From Acidobacteriota bacterium (GTDB lineage: Bacteria > Acidobacteriota > Holophagae > Holophagales > Holophagaceae), in contig JAJZQW010000019.1 of the NCBI GenBank assembly GCA_021802985.1, positions 1-36,780 of the forward strand: a stretch of 36,780 bases of DNA, given 5' to 3'. Numbering within the stretch: position 1 is the first letter of the stretch; every line of letters starts with the position of its first letter. Positions 29,858 through 36,780 of this stretch are shown here, in pieces. A program made the position numbers and the translations under genes. The notes under the pieces are model-generated. The model saw only the letters and a list, made by a program, of their open reading frames with translations, had not been told where the DNA came from and did not search any database.

Positions 29858-31903
29858 GTGAAGAACCGACGGCTTTTGGGCCTCGTCCTGACCGCGGGAT
29901 GGGTCTGTGCGCCCCAGGTGTTGCAGGCGGCGGAAGACGGGCTGGCCTTGACGCCCCCCGCCGCGCCCGGGGGGCCGTTGCAGGGGAAGGCCACGGCCCC
30001 CGCGGGGACCGAATGGGTGGTGATCTTCTACCGCACGGCGGGCGAACAGGATTTCGCGAGTTTCAACCTGGACGCGCAGCCGGATGGGACCTTCACAGGG
30101 ACGCTGGACGCCGCCCTTCCCGCCGGGGCGAAGGTCGAGTACTACGCCGCCCTCCGCACGCCGGGCGGCATCAAGTATCTCCCCCAGGAGGCCCCGGCCT
30201 CCTTCGCCAGCCTGCAGATGCCGGGATCCCTTGCGGCGGGACCAGCGCCGGGAGGGGGCCAGGCCGCAGGGGAGGCCCCCCCCTCTGGCGCGCCCGTCCC
30301 TGAGCCGGCTCCGGCGGCTCCGGCTGCGCCGCCCGTGCATGGCCCCATCTACGTGGATGGCAGCTATGAACGCCTCGCCCACCACCAGAATGCGGTTGCG
30401 GATGAACAGCGCACCCTGGCTGCGGGCCAGGTCCGCTTCACCTACCAGAAGGACGAGGACGGCAAGCAGGTCATGCTGAATACCCGGGTGGTCTACACGG
30501 ACCAGCCCTTCGGGACGCAGGCCCGCTGGAGCCTGGGCGAACTGCAGGCGGCCTTTGTGGCAGGGAATCACCGGGTGCAGCTCGGCGACATGATGGTGCA
30601 GGAGTCCGAATTCACCCTGGGCGGGGCGGGGCGACGCGGGTTCGACTATGCATACACGGGCCAGCCGCTGGGGGCGCACCTCTTCGCCCTGAACACCCAG
30701 GCCCAGGCCGGGACGAAGGGGCTGGTCTGGCCGGTCGCGGGCAGCGAGGTGTATGGGGGTTCCCTGGGCTACGGCTGGCTGGGCGGCAACCTGACGGCCA
30801 AGCTGGTGTTCCTGTCGGGCAAGGACGATCCCGCCACGGCCGTGAACGTGGTGACCGCCTACCCGGCCCCGGTGCGGGACGGTTCCACCGGGTCCCTCCT
30901 GTTGGACGGCCGCTTCCTCGACAGCCGGCTCGCCCTCTCGGGAGAGTACGCCCGCAGCCTCTTCACGACCGGCCTCTCAAATCCGGCGCCCCGGGTGGCC
31001 GATCAGGCCTGGCGTGTGTCCGGCCTGTGGGCCCAGGGCCCCTTCAGCGCCCAGGCGGGATACCGCGACGTGGGCAGGGACTTCGGCACGGTGGGCGTGT
31101 CCTTCTTCGTGGGAGACCGCCGGACCTTCAACAGCAGCCTGGGCGTGAACTACGCCACCTGGAGCCTGAGCGCCACCGCCACCGATGAGCGCACCAACCC
31201 CACGGGCCAGGTGGGCCTCAACCAGGCCTGGAACCAGTCCCAGAGCCTCGATGCGCGAGTGGGTCTGACCCAGACCCTCTTCTGGCGCGTGGGGGTGCGG
31301 CAGGCCCGCCAGGAGGCTGAGGTGGTGGCCAATCCCCTCATTCCCTTCAGCAACAGCACCCGCTCCGGGGTGACCACCGGGTTCGACCTGGTGCTGCCCC
31401 CGGCCTCGACCCTCACCTTCAACGCCCAGTTCGACCGGATCCGCAGCGCCGGTGACAGCGATACCACCGGCAGCAGCAGCACCCTCTCCCTGGGCGGCAG
31501 CCTGGGGCTTGGCGCCCGGGTGCGCCTGTCCCCCAACCTGAGCTGGTCCCGTACGCTCAGCGATCCCGGTGCCCAGAAGACGACCATGGAGAACGCATTC
31601 CTGAACGCCGACGTGACCCTCATCCAGAACATCCTGGGTTTCCTGTTGAACGGGGGCAGCTCCCGGACGGTCCTCGTCACGGGGGAGACCCTGAATACAT
31701 CGGTGGTGGAGGGTACCCTGAGGTTCTTCCTGGACACCTATCTCGCAGGTCATGCCCGGGCCAGCCTTGGCCTCAAGGGCCGCTACACCCGCACCCCGGC
31801 CACGGGGGCCCTGATCCAGGGCGCCGCGGCCCCGATCCCCCCGGCGGCCGGGTCCATGACCACCGACAATCAAGTGTCGATCCTCCTGAACGTTTCGTAC
31901 TGA
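29858..31903 (+). CDS. predicted outer-membrane beta-barrel with N-terminal Ig/E-set-like domain
   Basis: A 681-residue protein from GTG 29858 with GGAGG upstream; earlier in-frame codons overlap the previous gene. The signal peptide ends near Leu-Gln-Ala-Ala. Residues about 30-130 resemble a small Ig/E-set domain (TEWVVIFYRTAGEQDFASFNLD...GAKVEYYAALRTPGGIKYLP). A Pro/Ala/Gly linker (about 135-165) follows. The rest consists of many amphipathic beta strands (AQFDRIRSAGDSD, SLGGSLGLGARVRLSPNLSWSR, RYSxxL types) ending in QVSILLNVSY, as in large outer-membrane barrels. No TonB box or plug is evident. Function not recognised; cluster position suggests assembly or export of the preceding protein. 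Confidence 0.75.
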   Translation: MKNRRLLGLVLTAGWVCAPQVLQAAEDGLALTPPAAPGGPLQGKATAPAGTEWVVIFYRTAGEQDFASFNLDAQPDGTFTGTLDAALPAGAKVEYYAALRTPGGIKYLPQEAPASFASLQMPGSLAAGPAPGGGQAAGEAPPSGAPVPEPAPAAPAAPPVHGPIYVDGSYERLAHHQNAVADEQRTLAAGQVRFTYQKDEDGKQVMLNTRVVYTDQPFGTQARWSLGELQAAFVAGNHRVQLGDMMVQESEFTLGGAGRRGFDYAYTGQPLGAHLFALNTQAQAGTKGLVWPVAGSEVYGGSLGYGWLGGNLTAKLVFLSGKDDPATAVNVVTAYPAPVRDGSTGSLLLDGRFLDSRLALSGEYARSLFTTGLSNPAPRVADQAWRVSGLWAQGPFSAQAGYRDVGRDFGTVGVSFFVGDRRTFNSSLGVNYATWSLSATATDERTNPTGQVGLNQAWNQSQSLDARVGLTQTLFWRVGVRQARQEAEVVANPLIPFSNSTRSGVTTGFDLVLPPASTLTFNAQFDRIRSAGDSDTTGSSSTLSLGGSLGLGARVRLSPNLSWSRTLSDPGAQKTTMENAFLNADVTLIQNILGFLLNGGSSRTVLVTGETLNTSVVEGTLRFFLDTYLAGHARASLGLKGRYTRTPATGALIQGAAAPIPPAAGSMTTDNQVSILLNVSY

Positions 31904-31914
31904 GGAGCAGCATC

Positions 31915-33012
31915 ATGCGGAACCTCCTCGTCACCCTCGCCCTCTTCGGCACCCTCGCCCTGCAGGCCCAGGGGGTCATTTCGGTGATTCCCGGCGTTCC
32001 GGTCAACGGTGTGCCGACCACCTTCGTGCTCTCGCCGGCGTACCCGCCCGTTGGGCCGGTGACCTGGGACTTCGGAGACCAGTCCGCGCCGCTCAGCGGC
32101 GGGACCGTGGCCACGCACCTCTTTGTCAGGACGGGGTCGTACCTGGTCCGGGCGGTGTACCCCTACGCCTCCGCCATCGGCCTGCCGGCCACCGTTCAGC
32201 TCCCCATCCGCGTGGCGGACCGCCTGGGCCCAGCGGCCCCCTTCACGATTTCCATGCTCCGCGTGCGCTGGGAAGATGGCCGGACGGACGTCTCCGTGGA
32301 CCAGGGCTTCTCGCCCCTGGTGGCTTTTGCGGACCTGAAGTTCGAGGGCACGGGCCTGCTTCAGGCCCAGTGGCTGGTGGACGGCATCCCGCTCGGGACC
32401 TTCACGAAGCAGCTGGCTTTCGCAGGTGCCGTGACGCTGGATTCGCGGCGGGCGATTCCGCTGCCCACCACGGACCTGGGCGAGCACCTGGTCACGCTGC
32501 GCATCCTGGCCCCCCAGGTTGCCTTCCAGTCGCCCCAGATCCGGTACTTCGTCCGGGTGTCCGGCGGTGAGGAGGTGCCGCGGATCGATACGGTCTCACC
32601 CGCCGTGGTGCATCCCGGGGACGAGGCCGAACTCTGGATCACCGGGCGGCGGCTCGATGCCGGAACCGCCGTCTCCTTCGGCAGGGACATCGCCGTGGTG
32701 GCACCGCTCCGGTTCACCGGGCCGGGTCGGGCAGTGGCGAAGGTCTTCGTCGCACCCACGGCCCTGGCCGGCTCACGGGAGGTCCAGGCCTTCAACCGCT
32801 CAGGTCGCAGTCGGGGGCCCGCGCGGGTGCAGGTCGTCCCCCCGCCGCCTGGGACCTCCCACGCGGGAATGGCCTCGGTCCGGTCGGTTCCAACCCTCCC
32901 CTGGCCTGGGCGTGGCGAGGCGCAGCCGAACCTGCTCAGGACCCTGACGGCCTTCTTCCTCCTGCCCGGCGGTGAGGAAGGGCGGAGGCTCTTCGCTCCG
33001 CCGAAGCCCTGA
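31915..33012 (+). CDS. secreted PKD/IPT-like domain protein
   Basis: A 365-residue protein from ATG 31915 with GAGGAG upstream, 11 nt after the barrel gene. A signal peptide (LLVTLALFGTLALQA) is followed by a PKD-like domain with its hallmark WDFGD and the closing GSYLVRAVYP (about residues 30-95), a middle Ig-like part, and an IPT/TIG-like domain (PRIDTVSPAVVHPGDEAELWITGRRL...VSFG, about 222-300). The last 60 residues are Pro/Arg-rich and probably disordered. Such domains serve in cell-surface or extracellular protein contacts. Last of the three-gene cluster; convergent with tadA, with a 15-nt gap. Confidence 0.8.
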   Translation: MRNLLVTLALFGTLALQAQGVISVIPGVPVNGVPTTFVLSPAYPPVGPVTWDFGDQSAPLSGGTVATHLFVRTGSYLVRAVYPYASAIGLPATVQLPIRVADRLGPAAPFTISMLRVRWEDGRTDVSVDQGFSPLVAFADLKFEGTGLLQAQWLVDGIPLGTFTKQLAFAGAVTLDSRRAIPLPTTDLGEHLVTLRILAPQVAFQSPQIRYFVRVSGGEEVPRIDTVSPAVVHPGDEAELWITGRRLDAGTAVSFGRDIAVVAPLRFTGPGRAVAKVFVAPTALAGSREVQAFNRSGRSRGPARVQVVPPPPGTSHAGMASVRSVPTLPWPGRGEAQPNLLRTLTAFFLLPGGEEGRRLFAPPKP

Positions 33013-33027
33013 ATCCGGTGCGGGGGA

Positions 33028-33483
33028 TCAGCCCCGCTTGCGCCGGAAGAAGGCCTGGAGTTGGTCGCGGCACTCGGTCTCCAGCAGGCCACCTTCGAAG
33101 ATGAAGCGGTGGTTGAGGGCCGCGCCCTCGAGGCTTTGTGTCCATCGGCTGACGCCCACCTTGGGATCCGGCGCCCCGAAGACCACGCGGCCCACCCGGG
33201 CGTGTACCAGGGCACCGAAGCACATGAGGCAGGGTTCCAGCGTCACATAGAGCGTGGCCCCCGTCAGGCGGTAGTTGCGCGTCCAGGCTCCGGCGGCGCG
33301 CAGGGCCTGCACTTCCGCGTGGGCCGTGGGGTCGTTGGAGGTGATGGGGCAGTTGTGGCCCCGGCCCAGCAGGGCGCCCTCCGACACCACCACCGCGCCG
33401 ATGGGCACCTCATCCAGGCGGTCCGCCTGCTCTGCCTCTTCCATGGCGAGGCGCATGAAGTAGATGTCGTCGCCGCTCCACAT
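33028..33483 (-). CDS. tadA: tRNA-specific adenosine deaminase
   Basis: A 151-residue zinc enzyme that deaminates A34 to inosine in tRNA-Arg(ACG), letting one tRNA read CGU, CGC and CGA. The catalytic set is present: His55-Ala-Glu57 (HAEVQAL) and Pro-Cys85-x-x-Cys88 (EPCLMCFGAL). The usual C-terminal segment LNHRFIFEGGLLETECRDQLQAFFRRKR is intact. Length is normal. The ATG at 33483 has only a weak site; Met10 is a possible alternative. It is divergent from carA. Confidence 0.96.
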   Translation of the reverse strand: MWSGDDIYFMRLAMEEAEQADRLDEVPIGAVVVSEGALLGRGHNCPITSNDPTAHAEVQALRAAGAWTRNYRLTGATLYVTLEPCLMCFGALVHARVGRVVFGAPDPKVGVSRWTQSLEGAALNHRFIFEGGLLETECRDQLQAFFRRKRG

Positions 33484-33632
33484 GGTGGGACCCGTGTCTC
33501 CGAAACCCCGCCGGGTACGTGGGAAACAAAGGAGCAGTATGGCGGATTTCCCTTAGAAGAAAAAGGCTGATCCGCGATTTTGTGCGCCGCTACACTCATC
33601 CAGGTCCCCCAAGGACCGACTCTTTTCCACGG

Positions 33633-33664
33633 CCCCGCGACGGCAGCGCCCTCGCGGGGTTTTT
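33633..33664 (+). terminator. intrinsic terminator in the carA leader (attenuator)
   Basis: CCCCGCGA (33633-33640) pairs with TCGCGGGG (33652-33659), followed by five T (33660-33664). It lies 18 nt before the carA start codon, and the nearest upstream gene (tadA) is divergent, so a terminator here would act on carA transcripts themselves. A smaller hairpin GGTCC/GGACC (33603-33617) precedes it. Pyrimidine- or arginine-linked attenuation is inference. Confidence 0.75.
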
Positions 33665-33681
33665 GCAGAGCCGGAGGGTAG

Positions 33682-34764
33682 ATGCGGGCGCACCTGATTC
33701 TGAAGGACGGCACCCGCTTCCGGGGACGGGCGCCGCTGGGCTTCGGCGGGGGTGGCGAGGCGGTCTTCACGACCGCCATGGTGGGCTACCAGGAGATCCT
33801 CACGGACCCCAGCTTCGCCGGGCAGATGGTCTGCATGACCTTCCCCGAGCAGGGCATCTACGGCATCCACGCGGACCTGAACGAGGCGGCCCAGCCCTGG
33901 GCCACGGGCCTGCTCTGCCGCCGCCTCACCTATGCACCGGACCATGCGCGGTCCGAGGGCGATCTGGCGGGCTGGCTCAAGCGCCACCGCATCCCCGTGA
34001 TGACCGACCTGGATACCCGGGCCCTCACCCTGCACCTCCGCGACCAGGGGGCCCAGCCGGCGATCATCTGGACCGAAGCGGATGGCGGGCTGGAGGCCGG
34101 GGTGGCCAAGGCGAAGGCCCTGCCGGAGATGTCGGGCCAGGCCCTCTGTGCCGACGTGAGCTGCAGGGACCGCTACGAGCTGAATCCCGGCGGGCAATTC
34201 CGGGTATCCGTGCTGGATGGCGGCATCAAGCAGAGCATCCTGAACCAGCTGGTGGGGGCGGGGCTGCACCTGGAGGTCTTCCCCTGGGACACGCCGGCCT
34301 CCGAACTGGCGGACCAGCGCTTCCATGGCCTCTTCCTGAGCAACGGCCCGGGGGATCCCTCGGCCCTGCCGGGGATGCAGCGCGAAGTGGCGGCCTGCAT
34401 CGGGAAGCTCCCCATCTTCGGCATCTGCCTGGGCCACCAGCTGCTGGGCCAGGCCTTCGGCGGTCGCACCTTCAAGCTGAAGTTCGGCCATCGCGGCGCC
34501 AACCAGCCCGTGCAGGACCTGGCCACCGGCCGCATCGAGATCACCGCCCAGAACCACGGGTTCGCCGTGGACGAGGCCAGCCTCCCGAAGGAGATCCAGG
34601 TCACCCACAAGCACCTCAGCGATGGCACGGTGGAGGGCCTGCGCCACGCCCAGCTGCCGATCTTCTCCCTGCAGCACCACCCCGAGGCCTCGCCTGGCCC
34701 CCACGACGCGCATCCGGCATTCCGGCGCTTCGTGACCCTGCTCCAGGAGTTCCACCATGCCTAA
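33682..34764 (+). CDS. carA: carbamoyl-phosphate synthase small subunit
   Basis: A 360-residue glutamine amidotransferase subunit. It hydrolyses glutamine and channels ammonia to CarB for carbamoyl phosphate, the first step of pyrimidine and arginine synthesis. The N-terminal CPSase domain ([24 protein letters not shown]) and class I amidotransferase domain are both complete. The triad is Cys249 (GICLGHQLL), His333 and Glu335 (HHPEASPGP). ATG 33682 has GGAGGG 3-4 nt upstream. It overlaps carB by 8 nt, so the two are translated together. Preceded by a leader terminator. Confident. Confidence 0.97.
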   Translation: MRAHLILKDGTRFRGRAPLGFGGGGEAVFTTAMVGYQEILTDPSFAGQMVCMTFPEQGIYGIHADLNEAAQPWATGLLCRRLTYAPDHARSEGDLAGWLKRHRIPVMTDLDTRALTLHLRDQGAQPAIIWTEADGGLEAGVAKAKALPEMSGQALCADVSCRDRYELNPGGQFRVSVLDGGIKQSILNQLVGAGLHLEVFPWDTPASELADQRFHGLFLSNGPGDPSALPGMQREVAACIGKLPIFGICLGHQLLGQAFGGRTFKLKFGHRGANQPVQDLATGRIEITAQNHGFAVDEASLPKEIQVTHKHLSDGTVEGLRHAQLPIFSLQHHPEASPGPHDAHPAFRRFVTLLQEFHHA

Positions 34765-36780
34765 GCGAACGGATCTGAAAAGCGTGCTGGTGCTGGGGTC
34801 GGGGCCGATCCAGATCGGGCAGGCCTGCGAGTTCGACTACTCGGGGACCCAGGCGCTGAAGGCGCTGCGGGAAGAGGGCATCCGCACCATCCTGCTGAAC
34901 TCCAACCCGGCGTCGATCATGACGGACTCCGGGCGGGCGGACGCCACCTACATTGAACCCCTCACGCTGAGTGTGCTGGAGAAGGTCATCGAGGCGGAGA
35001 AACCCGACGCCATCCTGCCCACGGTGGGCGGCCAGACGGCCCTGAACCTGGCCATGGAGGCCCACGAGAGCGGGCTGCTGGCGCGGACCGGCGTGCGGCT
35101 GATCGGGGCCCAGCCCGAAGCCATCACGCGCGGCGAGGACCGCCAGCTCTTCAAGGCCCTCATGGATGACCTGGGTCTGGAGACCTGCCGGGGCGGGTTC
35201 GCCCACAGCATGGCCGAGGCCCGCGACCTGCTGACCGTCACGGGTTTTCCCGCCATCATCCGGCCCAGCTTCACCCTGGGCGGCAGCGGGGGCGGCATAG
35301 CCTACAACGTGGACGAGTTCGAGACCATCGTCGCCCGGGGCCTGGACCTGAGCCCCACCAAGCAGGTGCTCATCGAGGAGAGCATCCTGGGCTGGAAGGA
35401 GTTCGAGCTGGAGGTGGTGCGCGACCTGGACGACAACGTCGAGGTCATCTGCTCCATCGAGAACCTGGATCCCATGGGCGTCCACACGGGTGACAGCATC
35501 ACCGTGGCCCCGGTGCTCACGCTCACCGATCCCGAGTACCAGCGCATGCGCGACGCGGCCATTGCCGTGATCCGCGCCGTGGGCGTGGAGACGGGCGGCT
35601 CCAACATCCAGTTCGCCCTGGAGCCGGAAACCAGCCGCATCATCGTCATCGAGATGAATCCCCGCGTGAGCCGCAGCTCCGCACTGGCCTCCAAGGCCAC
35701 GGGCTTCCCCATCGCCTGGGTGGCCACCAAACTGGCCCTGGGCTACCGGCTGTGGGAGTTGCCCAACGCCATCACCCGCATGACCAAGGCGGCCTTCGAG
35801 CCGGTGCTGGACTACGTGGTGGTGAAGATGCCCCGCTTCACCTTCGAGAAGTTCCCCCAGGCCGACCAGGTGCTGGGCACCCAGATGAAGAGCGTGGGTG
35901 AGGTGATGAGCATCGGGCGCAGCTTCCAGGAGGCCCTGCAGAAGGCGGTGCGGTCCCTCGAAGAGGGCCACCTGGGGCTCTCCGGGGCCCTGGAGGGCAA
36001 GCTGGACCTGAACCGGCTGAAGGAGCACCTGCTCATCCCCGGGCCCCAGCGGCTCTTCTGGATCTACCACGCCCTGAAGGCCGGCCACAGCGTCGAGGAA
36101 TTGCACCGGCTCACGAGGATCACCGCATGGTTCCTGCGCGAGATCGAGGAGATCGTGGTGCTGGAAGGCCGCCTGCGCAGCTTCCCGGTCGACCGCCTGC
36201 CGGAGGAGTTGCTGGAGAAGGCCAAGCGGGCGGGCTTCGCGGATGCCCAGATCGCCGTCTTCTGCGCGGGCACCGAGGCCGAGGTGGCGAAGCGCCGGGA
36301 GTCCCTTGGCCTGCGGCCCGCCTACAAGCGCGTGGATACCTGCGCCGGCGAGTTCGCGGCGGAAACGCCCTACCTGTACGGAACGTGGGAGGCCGGAGCA
36401 GGAGCGGAGGCCCACGGAGCGGAGCTTCGCCCGGAGGGTAGTGCACAGGAGGTGCGCTATGTGCAGAGCAGTGAAGCCGAGCCCACGGACCGTCCCAAGG
36501 CCATCGTGCTCGGCTCGGGCCCCAACCGCATCGGCCAGGGCGTGGAGTTCGATTGCTGCTGTGTCCAGGCGGTCGAGGCCATCCGGGCCAGCGGGGTGGA
36601 AGCCATCCTCATCAACTGCAACCCGGAGACCGTCAGCACCGACTTCGACACGTCGGACCGGCTCTACTTTGAACCCCTGACCTACGAGCACGTGAAGGCC
36701 GTGGTGGACCGCGAGGCGGCGGGCGGCAAGCTGCTGGGCGTCTTCGCCCAGTTCGGCGGCCAGACGCCGCTGAAGCTGGC
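34757..36780 (+). CDS. carB: carbamoyl-phosphate synthase large subunit (5' part)
   Basis: The first 674 codons of a gene that runs off the window; the full family length is about 1070. CarB uses bicarbonate, ammonia and two ATP to make carbamoyl phosphate. Seen: [20 protein letters not shown] (with its nucleotide loop), the first ATP-grasp domain ([40 protein letters not shown]), the oligomerisation domain, then the start of the second half ([17 protein letters not shown]). Between the halves there are about 23 extra residues (near 546-572). The start ATG overlaps the carA stop by 8 nt. No frameshift in the visible part. Confidence 0.95.
   Translation, partial: MPKRTDLKSVLVLGSGPIQIGQACEFDYSGTQALKALREEGIRTILLNSNPASIMTDSGRADATYIEPLTLSVLEKVIEAEKPDAILPTVGGQTALNLAMEAHESGLLARTGVRLIGAQPEAITRGEDRQLFKALMDDLGLETCRGGFAHSMAEARDLLTVTGFPAIIRPSFTLGGSGGGIAYNVDEFETIVARGLDLSPTKQVLIEESILGWKEFELEVVRDLDDNVEVICSIENLDPMGVHTGDSITVAPVLTLTDPEYQRMRDAAIAVIRAVGVETGGSNIQFALEPETSRIIVIEMNPRVSRSSALASKATGFPIAWVATKLALGYRLWELPNAITRMTKAAFEPVLDYVVVKMPRFTFEKFPQADQVLGTQMKSVGEVMSIGRSFQEALQKAVRSLEEGHLGLSGALEGKLDLNRLKEHLLIPGPQRLFWIYHALKAGHSVEELHRLTRITAWFLREIEEIVVLEGRLRSFPVDRLPEELLEKAKRAGFADAQIAVFCAGTEAEVAKRRESLGLRPAYKRVDTCAGEFAAETPYLYGTWEAGAGAEAHGAELRPEGSAQEVRYVQSSEAEPTDRPKAIVLGSGPNRIGQGVEFDCCCVQAVEAIRASGVEAILINCNPETVSTDFDTSDRLYFEPLTYEHVKAVVDREAAGGKLLGVFAQFGGQTPLKL
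36392..36472 (+). other. in-frame insert in the CarB linker
   Basis: Codons for [18 protein letters not shown] and following residues up to the conserved PTDR. E. coli CarB has about 8 residues between the equivalents of YGTWE and TDR; here there are about 31. The insert is low-complexity at DNA level (repeated GGAGC and GCGGAG units). It could be an intragenic palindromic or slippage-born repeat tolerated in a linker. Confidence 0.5.

Noticed and set aside
28258..29994. 578-codon minus-strand frame opposite the helical secreted protein
   Set aside because: The plus strand has a GTG start with a ribosome site and a signal peptide, and continues into an evident cluster; the minus product is compositional noise.
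34616..36691. Very long open frame (691 codons) antisense to carA/carB
   Set aside because: A shadow of GC-rich coding sequence; carA and carB on the other strand are unmistakable, and its His/Gly/Gln-rich product matches nothing.
1..36780. CRISPR arrays, insertion sequences and rRNA genes
   Set aside because: No regularly spaced repeats, transposase or rRNA sequence was seen on either strand.

Overview
The window is 36.8 kb of very GC-rich DNA, and codon use outside one inserted segment is uniformly GC-biased. No rRNA or other strong taxonomic marker is present. The gene set (CHASE2 kinase, DUF4382/DUF5666 lipoprotein, GGDEF-hemerythrin protein, carA-carB pair) fits an environmental Gram-negative bacterium with an outer membrane. 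A Holophagae-type acidobacterium is my best guess, but it is only an inference.

Region 1 (43-8112) is an envelope gene cluster arranged around a two-component system. A CHASE2 sensor histidine kinase and a sigma-54-dependent (NtrC-type) response regulator are followed by a FecR-domain protein with a Met/Gly/Pro tail, a DUF4382-type lipoprotein, an extremely Met-rich secreted protein and a predicted outer-membrane barrel. Divergently transcribed are a membrane-anchored cytochrome c and a small secreted protein whose predicted mature N-terminus is His-Thr-His. Sequences resembling -24/-12 (sigma-54) promoters lie about 60 nt upstream of the cytochrome, FecR and DUF4382 start codons. I read the region as one sigma-54 regulon for periplasmic/outer-membrane, perhaps metal- or redox-related, functions. 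An lgt-like gene (8166-9008) follows.

Region 2 (about 9414-25838) is an integrated element of 16,411 bp inserted in a tRNA-Ser(CGA) gene. The displaced 3' part of the original tRNA sits at the left end (9368-9427) and the reconstituted tRNA is at 25780-25869. The element encodes a tyrosine integrase at the left end and an AlpA/excisionase-like HTH protein at the right end. It also carries a five-gene type I restriction-modification operon (hsdM, rhuM, hsdS, a PD-(D/E)XK-like protein, hsdR), a rolling-circle-type Rep (HUH), a TraD-like mobilisation protein, a MobQ-type relaxase with a candidate oriT, and several unrecognised small genes. It is best described as an integrative and mobilisable element with its own Rep and a restriction cargo.

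Region 3 (25921-36780) is chromosomal. It holds a DUF2891 protein, a GGDEF protein with a C-terminal hemerythrin domain, a three-gene envelope cluster (helical secreted protein, predicted beta-barrel, PKD/IPT-like protein), tadA, and carA followed by the first part of carB. The carA leader contains a strong intrinsic terminator, which suggests attenuation.
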